A stretch of DNA of 64,000 bases from Ianthella basta. Its lineage: Eukaryota > Porifera > Demospongiae > Verongiida > Ianthellidae. How positions within the stretch are numbered: the first letter of the stretch is position 1; every line of letters begins with the position of its first letter. Position numbers and translations under genes: made by a program. Shown here piece by piece: positions 53,771 to 63,710 of the stretch. Under the pieces are notes generated by a model. The model made no database searches, had not been told where the DNA came from, and was given only the letters and a program-made list of their open reading frames with translations. The DNA lies in contig OZ025874.1 of assembly GCA_964019415.1 (NCBI GenBank), positions 8,928,409-8,992,408 of the forward strand, written 5' to 3'.

Positions 53771-54733
53771 ATGAACAACACTACGCTGCCTCAGGAGAGT
53801 GCTGCCTCCTTGGACAGTCCTGTCTACATGGCCTATGCCATCCTGCTGACTGTGATCATAGTTGTAGCTGGAGTGATGAACGGACTACTGATTGTACCAA
53901 TCACATTGGCCCAGTCCATTCCTCGACCACTTCAAATCTTTCTTAGCAACCTTCTGCTGACAGGGCTGGTAGTAGCACTGGCTTTAGTCCTCTCATTGAA
54001 TACCTCTGTTGTGCTAGTGGCTTTGGGACCAGAACACCCCAGACCCCCACTGTACCTCTGCCGAGCATATCTATGGCTTTATGCTGGAGGAGCTATGGCA
54101 AGATTATGGTACTTGGCAGCATTCTCACTTTCTGTCCTGGCAGTGGTGAGGTTTGGGAAGACGACTATCAGCAAGTGCTCTGCTATACTTATCATCACCA
54201 CCCTCTGGATTGTGCCATGGTTCGTAAGCCTCTATGTTCTCCTTCCTTATGTGTATGAAGTACAGTATGTTGATGGTGTGGGTTGTTTCCCAGACAACAA
54301 CAATACCATCATCCTTCCAGCTCGTTATGCCTTCCTTGCTACATGGATCACATCTGGAGGGTTCATACCATTAGCCATCAGTATCACTGTGCCCATTGTC
54401 TGCCTCTGCTATGTCAGAAAGAGTATTGTCACTGAAGGGTTGCGGCAGAGGAAAGGAATGGCTAAGTTTGCCTTCTTCCTAGTCCTGGGTGGTTCCATCA
54501 ATGTCATTGGTCAGATACTCCCGGTCCTACTTGGAATTTATGCAGCAGGACCCGGAGTGTATCTCGGTTACGGCTTTCCTGCTATCTCCCTCCTCCCAAC
54601 TCCCATCATTACCATAATCTTCTTGAAACCAGTTCAAGGGCAGATCAAATCAATGTTTGCAATGCTGACACGTGGCAGGTTAGCAAAGGCTGACGAGCTT
54701 TCAAGGTTGACCATGAGCACGGAGTCAGACTGA
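53771..54733 (+). CDS. Seven-transmembrane receptor, copy 14
   Basis: 320 codons, [23 protein letters not shown] (V for G before TM1). TM2 departs at FLSNLLLTGLVVALALVLSLNTSVVL, adding Ser/Thr/Asn. TM3 ends VVRFGKTTISK, with T replacing the second Lys of FGKK. Loop CFPDNNNTIILPARYAFLATW; intracellular loop 3 RKSIVTEGLRQRKGMAKFAFF; TM7 PTPIITIIFLKPVQGQ, with the motif Tyr replaced by Phe. The tail (RLTMSTESD) is that of copy 9. The weakened TM3 and TM7 motifs could alter G-protein coupling; that is inference. Confidence 0.87.
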   Translation: MNNTTLPQESAASLDSPVYMAYAILLTVIIVVAGVMNGLLIVPITLAQSIPRPLQIFLSNLLLTGLVVALALVLSLNTSVVLVALGPEHPRPPLYLCRAYLWLYAGGAMARLWYLAAFSLSVLAVVRFGKTTISKCSAILIITTLWIVPWFVSLYVLLPYVYEVQYVDGVGCFPDNNNTIILPARYAFLATWITSGGFIPLAISITVPIVCLCYVRKSIVTEGLRQRKGMAKFAFFLVLGGSINVIGQILPVLLGIYAAGPGVYLGYGFPAISLLPTPIITIIFLKPVQGQIKSMFAMLTRGRLAKADELSRLTMSTESD

Positions 54734-55591
54734 CATGATGTGTTCAGTATGATATGTACAGTAGCAAGCAAATGTTAACTACTGTGTGTACCTATACTCT
54801 AACTCACCTAGTTATTGATCATGCATACAGCGAATTCACATAATTTTATAGGTTGAGTTGTGTACCAGTTGTAATCAAAGATGTAATCATTATACCATAC
54901 ACATGTACACAAGTAAGTAATCTTACACAAGGTAATCTGTAAAAATTATACATGCAGTTTATTCAGTGCCACATTACATATTTGTAATAATCAATCATTG
55001 CCCTGTTTCAGAAGACTGATTCTAGGCTGTCTCCCAAAACATTCCAACAAGTACTGTACGTATGCACTGTGTCAAACTGCAATTCTGTGCTGTACTCCAT
55101 TAATACATACGTAGTATACAGCAATGCGTAATACATATATCACTATATTGTTCATGTACATATATAGTATAGTTTTGTACTGAACCACAGTGGTATACTC
55201 ATGTGTGTGAGTGCGCATGTGTGGTATACAGCATGCACAAATTGCACTGCAGGAAATTGTTACAATACTTTGTAGTATTATTATTTAATTAGCTACAATG
55301 CCCATTGATGTTTCACAATACCCTCTGAGACTCATCATCAGTATATACAGGGTCATGCCCCACAACACATAATTAAGGGAAAGCACGGGGAAATGAATGC
55401 TATAGATGCTATAGCATCAGCCTATATAGTACGATCACCATATATGGGGAAGTGCATTGACTAACCACTTCAGCTGGACAGGAAACAATTATACAGTTTC
55501 ACTGAGATGGGTATGGTACAGACATTTTAGACTGAAGAGCCCCAGCAAACATCTTTACACTCACTTTGATTGTGGACCTGCACAGACAAGT
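54734..55591. other. Spacer between receptors 14 and 15
   Basis: Starts with 3' flank shared with copy 9 (compare 54940-55060 with 40120-40210: GTTTCAGAAGACTGATT type) and ends with 5' flank shared with copies 11 and 12 (GAAGAGCCCCAGCAAACATC). Nothing else seen. Confidence 0.55.
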
Positions 55592-56569
55592 ATGAACAAC
55601 ACTACCCTGCCTCAGGAGAGTGCTGCTTCCTTGGACAGTCCTGGTTTCTTGGCCTATGCCATCCTGGTGGTTGTGATAATGCTTGTAGCTGGAGTGATAA
55701 ATGGGCTGTTGATTGTGCCAATTGCAATGGCCCACTCTATTCCTCGACCACTTCGTCTCTTCCTCATCAACCTTCTGCTGGCAGGGCTGGTAGTGGCATT
55801 TAGTGTGATGCTCTCAATGGGTACCTCAGCTGTCCTTGTAGCAATGACCTCAAACCACCCTACACCTCCGCTGTACCTATGCAGAGTATACCTGTGGCTA
55901 TATGCTGGAGGAGCGGTAACAAGGCAGTGGAGCCTGGCAGCATTCTCACTGTCTGTCCTGGCAGTTGTGCAGTTTGGGAAGAAGACCATCAGCAAGTGCT
56001 CTGCTGCAGTCATCATCATCACCCTCTGGATTGTGCCATGGATATTAAGCATCTACATTCTCCTTCCTTATGTGTACGAAAAGCAGCTTATTGATGGTGT
56101 AGGTTGTTTCCCAGACAACAATAATGTCATCATCATTCAAGCTCGTTTTAGTTTCTTTGCCTTGTGGCTCACAATTGGAGGCCTCACACCCCTAACAATC
56201 AGTATCACTGGGCCTATTGTCTGCCTCTGTTATTACATCAGCAAGGGCATTACCACTGACGGTTCAAAGTACCGTAAAGGAATGGCCAAATTCTCTCTCT
56301 TCCTTGTCCTAGGGTGTTTCATCAATGTCATAGGCATGATTCTCCCAGCCATACTGGGATTCTATGCAGAAGGACTGGTAGTCTATATTGGCTACAGTGT
56401 TCCTGTTGTCTCTCTCCTCCCCACTCCTATTATCATTATAGCCTACCTGAAACCAGCTCAAGAGCAAGTGAAGAAGATGCTCGTAGTAGTCACTCACGGC
56501 ATAGCAGCAAAAGTTTGTAGGAGGACATCAGAGACTATTGGCACTGATGATATCAGCAAGAGGACCTGA
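55592..56569 (+). CDS. Seven-transmembrane receptor, copy 15
   Basis: 325 codons from the conserved MNNTTLPQ. An ATG 45 codons upstream is in frame, but the intervening [10 protein letters not shown]-type sequence probably lies before a splice acceptor. The TM3 arginine present in every other intact copy is Gln here (VVQFGKK), and TM3 also has TRQWS for TRLWS. The loop is KQLIDGVGCFPDNNN. The TM5 half (FALWLTIGGLTPLTISITG) and intracellular loop 3 (YYISKGITTDGSKYRKGM) differ from all copies except 16. The tail GIAAKVCRRTSETIGTDD is shared with copy 16. Confidence 0.88.
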   Translation: MNNTTLPQESAASLDSPGFLAYAILVVVIMLVAGVINGLLIVPIAMAHSIPRPLRLFLINLLLAGLVVAFSVMLSMGTSAVLVAMTSNHPTPPLYLCRVYLWLYAGGAVTRQWSLAAFSLSVLAVVQFGKKTISKCSAAVIIITLWIVPWILSIYILLPYVYEKQLIDGVGCFPDNNNVIIIQARFSFFALWLTIGGLTPLTISITGPIVCLCYYISKGITTDGSKYRKGMAKFSLFLVLGCFINVIGMILPAILGFYAEGLVVYIGYSVPVVSLLPTPIIIIAYLKPAQEQVKKMLVVVTHGIAAKVCRRTSETIGTDDISKRT

Positions 56570-56663
56570 TCAATTTCAGCAAAATGATGATACAGTATAA
56601 ATGCTTACAATCTTTAATTTATATACTTGGTCTTGTTCACTTACACATTTACATTCATTTCTC

Positions 56664-57024
56664 TAATTATATTCCTATATGTAGCATTATCAAATAATAA
56701 CTGAGTCAAAGTAATTAATAGGCAGTTCACAGCACCACCTATGGAATGTCTGAATAGTAATTAATTGTCAATTAAACATTGGGCATCTGATTTTGACCGC
56801 TGAAGTTCACCGGGGAATATGGCATCCCCTGCAAACATTGGGCATCCGGTGCCCCAGTGAACTTCACCGGGGAATATGGCATCCCCTGCAAACATTGGGC
56901 ATCTGGTGCCCCAATGAACCTCACCGGGGAATACGGCATCCCCTGCAGCATAAAGACCTAATGGTACAATTAACCTGCGTTTTGCGTAAACTGCGTAAAT
57001 TTTAGTATAATCTTATTATTATAA
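56664..57024. mobile_element. Insertion with three 57-bp minisatellite units
   Basis: The duplicate interval after copy 16 passes from CATTCATTGCTCT to ATAGATTTAGCTAACC with no such DNA. The insert carries three units of about 57 bp (from 56774; GGGCATC...CACCGGGGAATA), then ACCTAATGGTACAATTAA. The same array occurs inverted at 57897-58135. Confidence 0.65.
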
Positions 57025-57632
57025 TTAAATACAAATTTAGCTAACCATTTGGCCAGTAACATGGCTACTAACCACATTACACATTCACTATGAAACATAT
57101 GTTCACATGTATCTCATTGATATTGTAATCCAGTGCTGATACTTGTACTATATATGCGATCGTGGCTCACTGGCTATGTACAAGAGGCCGGATTGCATGA
57201 ATGAGTTCGAAAGACCTGCCTATAGCTGCATAGGAATATTGTGCAATCAAGTTGTACAAATCACTCATCCACAGCTAGCTGACTGTATACGCCCAGCCTA
57301 GCTGCATCGCTCATCTCATGACCTTTGACCTTCCACGCTGAGTCACTGTACTGATGAGAATACCCTCCTATACAATGAAGGCAGTGATCAGCATATGCAC
57401 ACAAGGTGCACCAAGGGATGCAGTCCCTTAGCACCAAGAACAGCTAGTCCTTTACATCGAGGCGTGGTAACTGTATATAGATTGCCTGCAGCTGTCAGCA
57501 TTGTAATACTCACAAAGGGGAATGCAGATTACCCAGTGTGACTTGTACTGGTGGTGTTTTAAATACTGTAAAGAAAGATACTGTAATTGGCCATACACAA
57601 CACTGATATAAATTTCTAATGTATGCAATACC

Positions 57633-58402
57633 CACACTGTCACACTGCTACTTTAGTGTGACGGTGACACCAGTATCCGCACTGTCATCTCATTTCTGAT
57701 AGATTAAGAGACTTTGAAGTAATTCATAACCAAAATTAAAGATGGCAATAGTTTATTTGGAATCCTATACAAGCTATCTAAGTACATAGCTACCCAGGAC
57801 ACAGCTAAGCCTGATGGTATATATGTTGTGTACAGTGGGAAAACTTCCTCAAACTAAGTATGCCGTTTGCGCAGTTTAATTGTACCATTAGGTCTTTATG
57901 TTGCAGGGGATGCCGTATTCCCTGGTAAAGTTCACTGGGGCACCAGATGCCCAATGTTTGCAGGGGATGCCATATTCCCCGGTGAAGTTCACTGGGACAC
58001 CAGATGCTCAATGTTTGTAGGGGATGCCGTATTCCCCGGTGTAGTTCACTGGTGCACCAGATGCCCAATGTTTGCAGAGGATGCCGTATTCCCTGATGAA
58101 GTTAACTGGGGCACCAAATGTTCAATTTGTTGCAGGGGTCTGGATGCCATCACCCACAAACTATCCTGCTAGTTGGTAGGCTGTGTACTGCATATACTCA
58201 AATCCTACAAGTAGTGTACCATGTCTGTAGTGAAATGTACCTTTGAGTGCTTACTCTCTTACAAACTATTCCCATAATGGTATCCTGTGTACTGCATGGT
58301 TGGAGTGAACATCACACTGCAAAAGGGTGCATGTGCTCATTGTGGCAACCAATTCACACCAATTTTGGGTGTGATCGTCACTCCCTATTTCTAACAGTGC
58401 AG
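57633..58402. mobile_element. Second insertion with four 57-bp minisatellite units, inverted
   Basis: Absent from the duplicate interval (60590-60600). Four 57-bp units run from about 57897 to 58135, inverse to the first array and preceded by the inverse of its ACCTAATGGTACAATTAA edge. CACTGT at the left and ACAGTG at the right edge may be short inverted ends. A period of 57 keeps frames open (19-residue repeat), but nothing suggests a gene. Confidence 0.65.
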
Positions 58403-58680
58403 CAGCAGAAAGTTATGCCTCTCTGCACACACAATCACAAGACAGCTAGCCCCAGCCTCCAGGAAATTGAATTCAATAGATGACACCATCTGCTGTAACT
58501 ATTTAGTAGTTATGCAAACTTTGGATTGCATGCAGCTCTTTCGTGCATGTGCTAAAGTATTCAATGAACAGGAAATATGTAGTAAAAAGAAAATAGTGTC
58601 TATACATTCTTGGTACTGTACAAACGTGTACAATCAAATTGAATAAGAAACACATGCCAATGATCCAATGTTTGAACAGC

Positions 58681-58759
58681 TGTATTACCACCTAACACTA
58701 TCTACCATAGCATGTTAAATTTTAAAATGCTATGGTAGATAGTGTTAGGTGGTAATACA
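58681..58759. repeat. Perfect 33-bp inverted repeat (hairpin)
   Basis: TGTATTACCACCTAACACTA starts an arm repeated exactly inverted after a 13-bp AT-only-plus-G loop. The duplicate interval at about 60868-60902 keeps only one arm. Confidence 0.9.
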
Positions 58760-58912
58760 CCTACCATAATAATGTATAAATTTACAAGAGGAGCAGTGAA
58801 TGGGATAGCTAGCAAGTGAATAGCTTCTACACTGTGTGAATACAGAAAGAACTAGTACTTCACTAGCTGGTGCTTCACTTTTCAGATCGATTGTGGTCCT
58901 GCACAGACAAGT

Positions 58913-59890
58913 ATGAACAACACTACACTGCCTCCGGAGAGTGCTGCATCCTTGGACAGTCCTGGCTTCATGGCCTACGCCATCTTGGTGGTTGTGATCA
59001 CACTGGTGGCTGGAGTGATGAATGGACTGTTGATTGTGCCAATTGCAATGGCCCACTCCATCCCCCGACCACTTCGTCTCTTTCTCATCAACCTTCTGCT
59101 GGCTGGGCTGGTAGTAGCAGTGGCTGTGATGCTCTCAATGGGTACCTCTGCTGTCCTTGTAGTAGTGGGACCAGAACACCCCAGACCCCCACTGTACCTC
59201 TGCCGAGCATATTTATGGCTGTATGGGGGAGGAGCGGTAACAAGATTGTGGAGCCTGGCAGCATTCTCACTGTCTGTCCTGGCAGTGGTGAGGTTTGGGA
59301 AGAAGACCATCAGCAAGTGCTCTGCTGCACTTATCATCTCCATCCTCTGGGTTGTGCCATGGTTTATAAGCCTCTATGTTCTCCTTCCTTATGTGTACGA
59401 AGGGCAGTTTGTTGATGGTGTGGGTTGTTTCCCAGACAACAGCAATGTCATCATCATTCAAGCTCGCTTTAGCTTCTTTGCCTTGTGGCTCACAATTGGA
59501 GGCCTCACACCCCTAACAATCAGTATCACTGTGCCTATTGTCTGTCTCTGTTATTACATCAGCAAGAGCATTACCACTGACGGTTCAAAGTACCGTAAAG
59601 GAATGGCCAAATTCTCTCTCTTCCTTGTCCTAGGGTGTTTCATCAATGTCATAGGCATGATTCTCCCAGCCACACTGGAATTCTATGCAGAAGGACTGGT
59701 AGTCTATATTGGCTACAGTGTTCCTGTTGTCTCCCTCCTCCCCACTCCTATTATCATTATAGCCTTCTTGAAGCCAGTTCAAGAGCAAGTGAAAAAGATG
59801 CTCGCCGTAGTCACTCGCGGCATAGCAGCAAAAATTTGTAGGAGGACATCAGAGACTATTGGCACTGATGATATCAGCAAGAGGGCCTGA
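58913..59890 (+). CDS. Seven-transmembrane receptor, copy 16 (recombinant of copies 15 and 17)
   Basis: 325 codons, [19 protein letters not shown]. The 5' flank (58785-58912) and first half follow copy 17: shared ACAAGAGGAGCAGTGAATGG flank, RAYLWLY, VVRFGKK, QFVDGVGCFPDN. From about 59447 to the stop, and on through the 3' flank, it follows copy 15 almost base for base (NVIIIQARFSFFALW, YYISKSITTDG, GIAAKICRRTSETIGTDDIS). Unlike copy 15 it has Arg in VVRFGKK. TM7 is [16 protein letters not shown] with Phe for Tyr. It is full length with no frameshift, so it is probably expressed as a chimeric receptor. Confidence 0.88.
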   Translation: MNNTTLPPESAASLDSPGFMAYAILVVVITLVAGVMNGLLIVPIAMAHSIPRPLRLFLINLLLAGLVVAVAVMLSMGTSAVLVVVGPEHPRPPLYLCRAYLWLYGGGAVTRLWSLAAFSLSVLAVVRFGKKTISKCSAALIISILWVVPWFISLYVLLPYVYEGQFVDGVGCFPDNSNVIIIQARFSFFALWLTIGGLTPLTISITVPIVCLCYYISKSITTDGSKYRKGMAKFSLFLVLGCFINVIGMILPATLEFYAEGLVVYIGYSVPVVSLLPTPIIIIAFLKPVQEQVKKMLAVVTRGIAAKICRRTSETIGTDDISKRA

Positions 59891-60902
59891 TCAATTTCAG
59901 CAAAATGATGATACAGTATAAATGCTTACAATCCTTAATTTATATACTTGTTCTTTTTCGCTTACACATTTACATTCATTGCTCTTAAATATAGATTTAG
60001 CTAACCATTTGGCCAGTAACATGGCTACTAACCACATTACACATTCACTATGAAACATATGTTCACATGTATCTCATTGATATTGTAATCCAGTGCTGAT
60101 ACTTGTACTATATATGCGATCGTGGCTCACTGGTTATGTACAAGAGGCCGGATTGCATGAATGAGTTCGAAAGACCTGCCTATAGCTGCATAGGAATATT
60201 GTGCAATCAAGTTGTACAAATCACTCATCCACAGCTAGCTGACTGTATACGCCCAGCCTAGCTGCATCGCTCATCTCATGACCTTTGACCTTCCACGCTG
60301 AGTCACTGTACTGATGAGAATACCCTCCTATACAATGAAGGCAGTGATCAGCATATGCACACAAGGTGCACCAAGGGATGCAGTCCCTTAGCACCAAGAA
60401 CAGCTAGTCCTTTACATCGAGGCGTGGTAACTGTATATAGATTGCCTGCAGCTGTCAGCATTGTAATACTCACAAAGGGGAATGCAGATTACCCAGTGTA
60501 ACTTGTACTGGTGGTGTTTTAAATACTGTAAAGAAAGATACTGTAATTGGCTATAGACAACACTTATATAAATTTCTAATGTATGCAATACCCAGCACCA
60601 GAGAGTTATGCCTCTCTGCACACACAATCACAAGACAGCTAGCCCCAGCCTCCAGGAAATTGAATTCAATAGATGACACCATCTGCTGTAACTATTTAGT
60701 AGTTATGCAAACTTTGGGTTGCATGCAGCTGTTTCGTGCTTGTGCTAAAGTATTCAATGAACAGGAAATATGTATAGTGTCAATACATTTTTGATACTGT
60801 ACAAATGTGTACAGTCAAATTGAAGAAACACATGCCAATGATTCAATGTTTGGACAGCTGTGAACGTGCTATGGTAGACAGTGTTAGGTTGGTAATACAC
60901 CT
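59891..60902. other. Duplicate of the copy 15 downstream interval
   Basis: Collinear with 56570-58759 (identical for long stretches such as 60000-60590 against 57035-57630) but lacking both minisatellite insertions and one arm of the hairpin. No gene seen. Confidence 0.8.
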
Positions 60903-60904
60903 AC

Positions 60905-60984
60905 CATACACTGCACCAACTGCCTTAGTTACCAGAGTTGTAAAAGATCTTGCTAACTTACAATAACAGCTTGCGTAACATGGT
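60905..60984 (+). repeat. Dispersed repeat, truncated copy 3
   Basis: The first 80 bp of the 165-bp repeat (CACTGCACCAACTGCCTTAG ... AACATGGTT) end abruptly at the (TCAA)n tail of the LINE that follows. Confidence 0.7.
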
Positions 60985-61610
60985 TCAATCAATCAATCAA
61001 TCAATCAGTACAGATGTTTCTCCAATACTGGAGGTCATCCTTACATATCTTATACAAGCTAAATGACAGTTAGAGGATGATAATTATTATTATAAGCATA
61101 GATACTAAGTGACTTCATGGTTATTTGAAATTGTCAGTCCATCTCATTCTGGTTCTTCCTCTAGGCCTTTTCCCCTCCATCTCGCCTTCAAAAATCATTC
61201 TGGTTGTTCTTTCCCTACTCATCTCTTCCATTCTAGCCTTCCACTTCTCCTGCCTGGTCTTTATCATATCTAAAACACTCACTCGGCGTAGCTTCTCCCT
61301 GATATCTGCATTCTTTATCCTATCCAGTCTACTTACTCCTTCGATCGATCTGCCTCAAGACATTCACTTGAGTGGCTTGTACCCTAGATTGTAGATGCTT
61401 TGACAGGCACCACGTCTCACAACCACACAGTGGTGTGGGGATCATTGTCGCATTCACCACTTTCAATTTTGTGCTCCTGCTCAGTTCCTTCCTCTTCAAT
61501 ACGGTTTCGTTCATGCTCCCAATCACTCGTGTTGCACTCCCAATCCTTGCCTTCACTTCTTTCTCCTGAGACAGAAGAAGCGCCAGCAGTAGACTGTCCA
61601 TGACATTGTT
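60985..61610 (-). mobile_element. 5'-truncated LINE fragment with (TTGA)n tail
   Basis: On minus, 61601-61329 reads RIGSATRVIGSM, then RSTKLKVVNATMIPTPLCG and CETWCLSKHLQ, the TKLxxYxxxxxPxLxYGCETW segment after the RT domain of many LINEs. After a frameshift near 61340 it goes on KNADIREKLRRVS ... KRPRGRTRMRWTDNF to a stop near 61120. The 3' end is a short (TTGA)n run (61006-60985). The catalytic RT part is missing. Confidence 0.75.
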
Positions 61611-61619
61611 ACGGCTGCG

Positions 61620-62214
61620 CCTGTGGGGTGGAATACATACAGAACATGTACAGTATAGTTAGGATATGCATGTTATGAACACCATGCAGTACATAGATGA
61701 TATGAAACACCTTTAGTCCCCGCTGTGAGTCAGTTTAGCTGCTTCTCCAATCCCACAGTGCCTTCGCCTAACACTGCTAGCTGCATGCTAAGGCTGCTTG
61801 AAATCCGGTCACATAATATAATATTACACTTCTTGTACTGAAGCAAAAGCAATGTTAACCATACATGTACCTGGCATCACGGTTGACTGGAGACTATGTG
61901 CACTGCTAGGAGTATACGATGACCACTGAATGAGTGTACATCCGTAACGGAAGTGACTTAATACAACGATATAATATAAATACAGTGCAAGTAACAATAT
62001 ATTGCAGTACTCTAATATAATTAATAATATTTAATTCACAGATACTACAGAGGATACTGCAGACAAGTACTATTATAATATTATATACATTCACAAGAGG
62101 AGCAGTGAATGGCATAGATAGCAAGTGAATAGCTTCTCCACTGTGTGATCCAGAAAGAACTTCACTAGCTGGTGCTTCACTTTCCAGATCAATTGTGGTC
62201 CTGCACAGACAAGT
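61620..62214. other. Spacer upstream of receptor 17
   Basis: AT-rich. From about 62093 it matches the copy 16 promoter flank (CACAAGAGGAGCAGTGAATG, CTTCACTAGCTGGTGCTTCA). Nothing else seen. Confidence 0.6.
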
Positions 62215-63188
62215 ATGAACACCACTACCCTGCCTCAGGAGAGTGCTGCCTCCTTGGACAGTCCTGGCTTCATGGCCTATGCCATCCTGGTGGTTGTGAT
62301 CACACTGGTAGCTGGAGTGATTAATGGACTGTTGATTGTGCCAATTGCAATGGCCCACTCCATTCCTCGACCACTTCGTCTCTTTCTCATCAACCTTCTG
62401 CTGGCAGGGCTGGTAGTAGCAATGGCTTTGGTCCTCTCAATGGGCACTTCTACGGTGCTTGTAGCAGTGGGACCAGAACACCCCAGACCCCCACTGTACC
62501 TCTTTCGAGCATATTTATGGCTATATGCAGGAGGAGCGGTAACAAGATTGTGGAGCTTGGCAGCTTTCTCACTTTTTGTCTTGGCAGTTGTGAGGTTTGG
62601 GAAGAAATTCATCAGCAAGTGCTCTGCTACACTTATCATCTCCATCCTCTGGATTGTGCCATGGTTCGTAAGCCTCTATGTTCTCCTTCCTTATGTGTAC
62701 GAAGTACAGTTTGTTGATGGTGTGGGTTGTTTCCCAGACAACAACAATACCATCATCCTTCAAGCTCGTTATGCCTTCCTAGCCATATGGATCACATCTG
62801 GAGGGTTCTACCATTAGCCATCAGTATCACTGTGCCCATTGTCTGCCTCTGCTATGTCAGAAAGAGTGTTGTCACTGACGGGTTGAAGTACAGGAAGGGA
62901 ATAGCTAAGTTTGCCCTCTTCCTAGTCCTGGGTGGTTCCATCAATGTCATTGGTCAGATACTCCCAGTCCTTCTTGGATACTATGCAACAGGACCTGGAG
63001 TGTACATTGGCAGCAGCATTTTTGCTGTCTCTCTCCTCCCAACTCCCATCATCATCATTGCCTATTTGAAACCAGTTCAGGAACAGGTCAAGAAGACGTT
63101 CACGAAGGAAGTGTGTGGCAGGTTGACCAAAGTGGCAAAAGACTCAATTGGGACCTCAAGCACAGATTACCACTACTGGCATTCTTGA
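62215..63188 (+). pseudogene. Seven-transmembrane receptor, copy 17, one frameshift and lost disulphide cysteine
   Basis: Homology covers the whole receptor, but one base is missing near 62808: GGAGGGTTCTACC where others read GGAGGGTTCATACC. The frame is lost at the start of TM5 and the product would be about 200 residues. The second part continues in another frame from PLAISITVPIV to a stop at 63188. TM3 has YLFRAYLW, with the otherwise invariant Cys replaced by Phe, and FGKKT became FGKKF. This supports real decay rather than a sequencing slip. The 5' flank and first half are those of copy 16. Confidence 0.82.
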
Positions 63189-63289
63189 GAAGGAAGAGGG
63201 AATTTGTGTGCAGTTGCAGTAAATATAAATGTCTACTGTACTAGCTGCCACATACACATACCAGTCATGCATACTATGTTGTTACTTTA

Positions 63290-63710
63290 ATGTGAGTGCT
63301 TTAACTTAAATATATGTTCATATATGAACGCAGCTAAGCTACATTTCATTATCATTCGAATAATTATAATAAATCAATTATGCATGTAATCCAATGCTGA
63401 TCTTGCCTATAATAATTATTAATCATGATTGAAGTGAGGGATATGCATATTTTGTACTATAGTACATACAGTAAAGGTATTGAGTAGCACCACTGGCTGT
63501 CGGTATCTGCACTTCACTGTGCCCATTGTCTGCCTCTGCTATTATGATTATACAAGTCATCAAATAAAATGAACATTGTCACTGATGGGTCACAGAACGT
63601 ACCAAGTAGGAATGGTCAAACTTTCATTCTTCTTTGTCCTGGGCGATCCAACAAATCTACAATGGTCAGACACTATCTATGTTCCATACAGATACACAAC
63701 TGCGAAAAAT
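63290..63710 (+). pseudogene. Receptor remnant in a block inversely duplicated at 43250-45075
   Basis: 63290-63480 is non-coding sequence matching 44441-45075 without its Helitron. 63510-63710 carries the receptor words CTGTGCCCATTGTCTGCCTC (TM5) and ACATTGTCACTGATGGGTC (loop 3) in broken frames. This block supplies the empty sites for both the LINE and the Helitron insertions at 43.5-45.0 kb. Confidence 0.78.

Noticed and set aside
56793-57005. Repeat protein-like frame (HRGIWHPLQTLGIWCPSEL units)
   Set aside because: It is a 57-bp minisatellite whose period keeps the frame open, and it sits in insertions missing from the duplicate interval.
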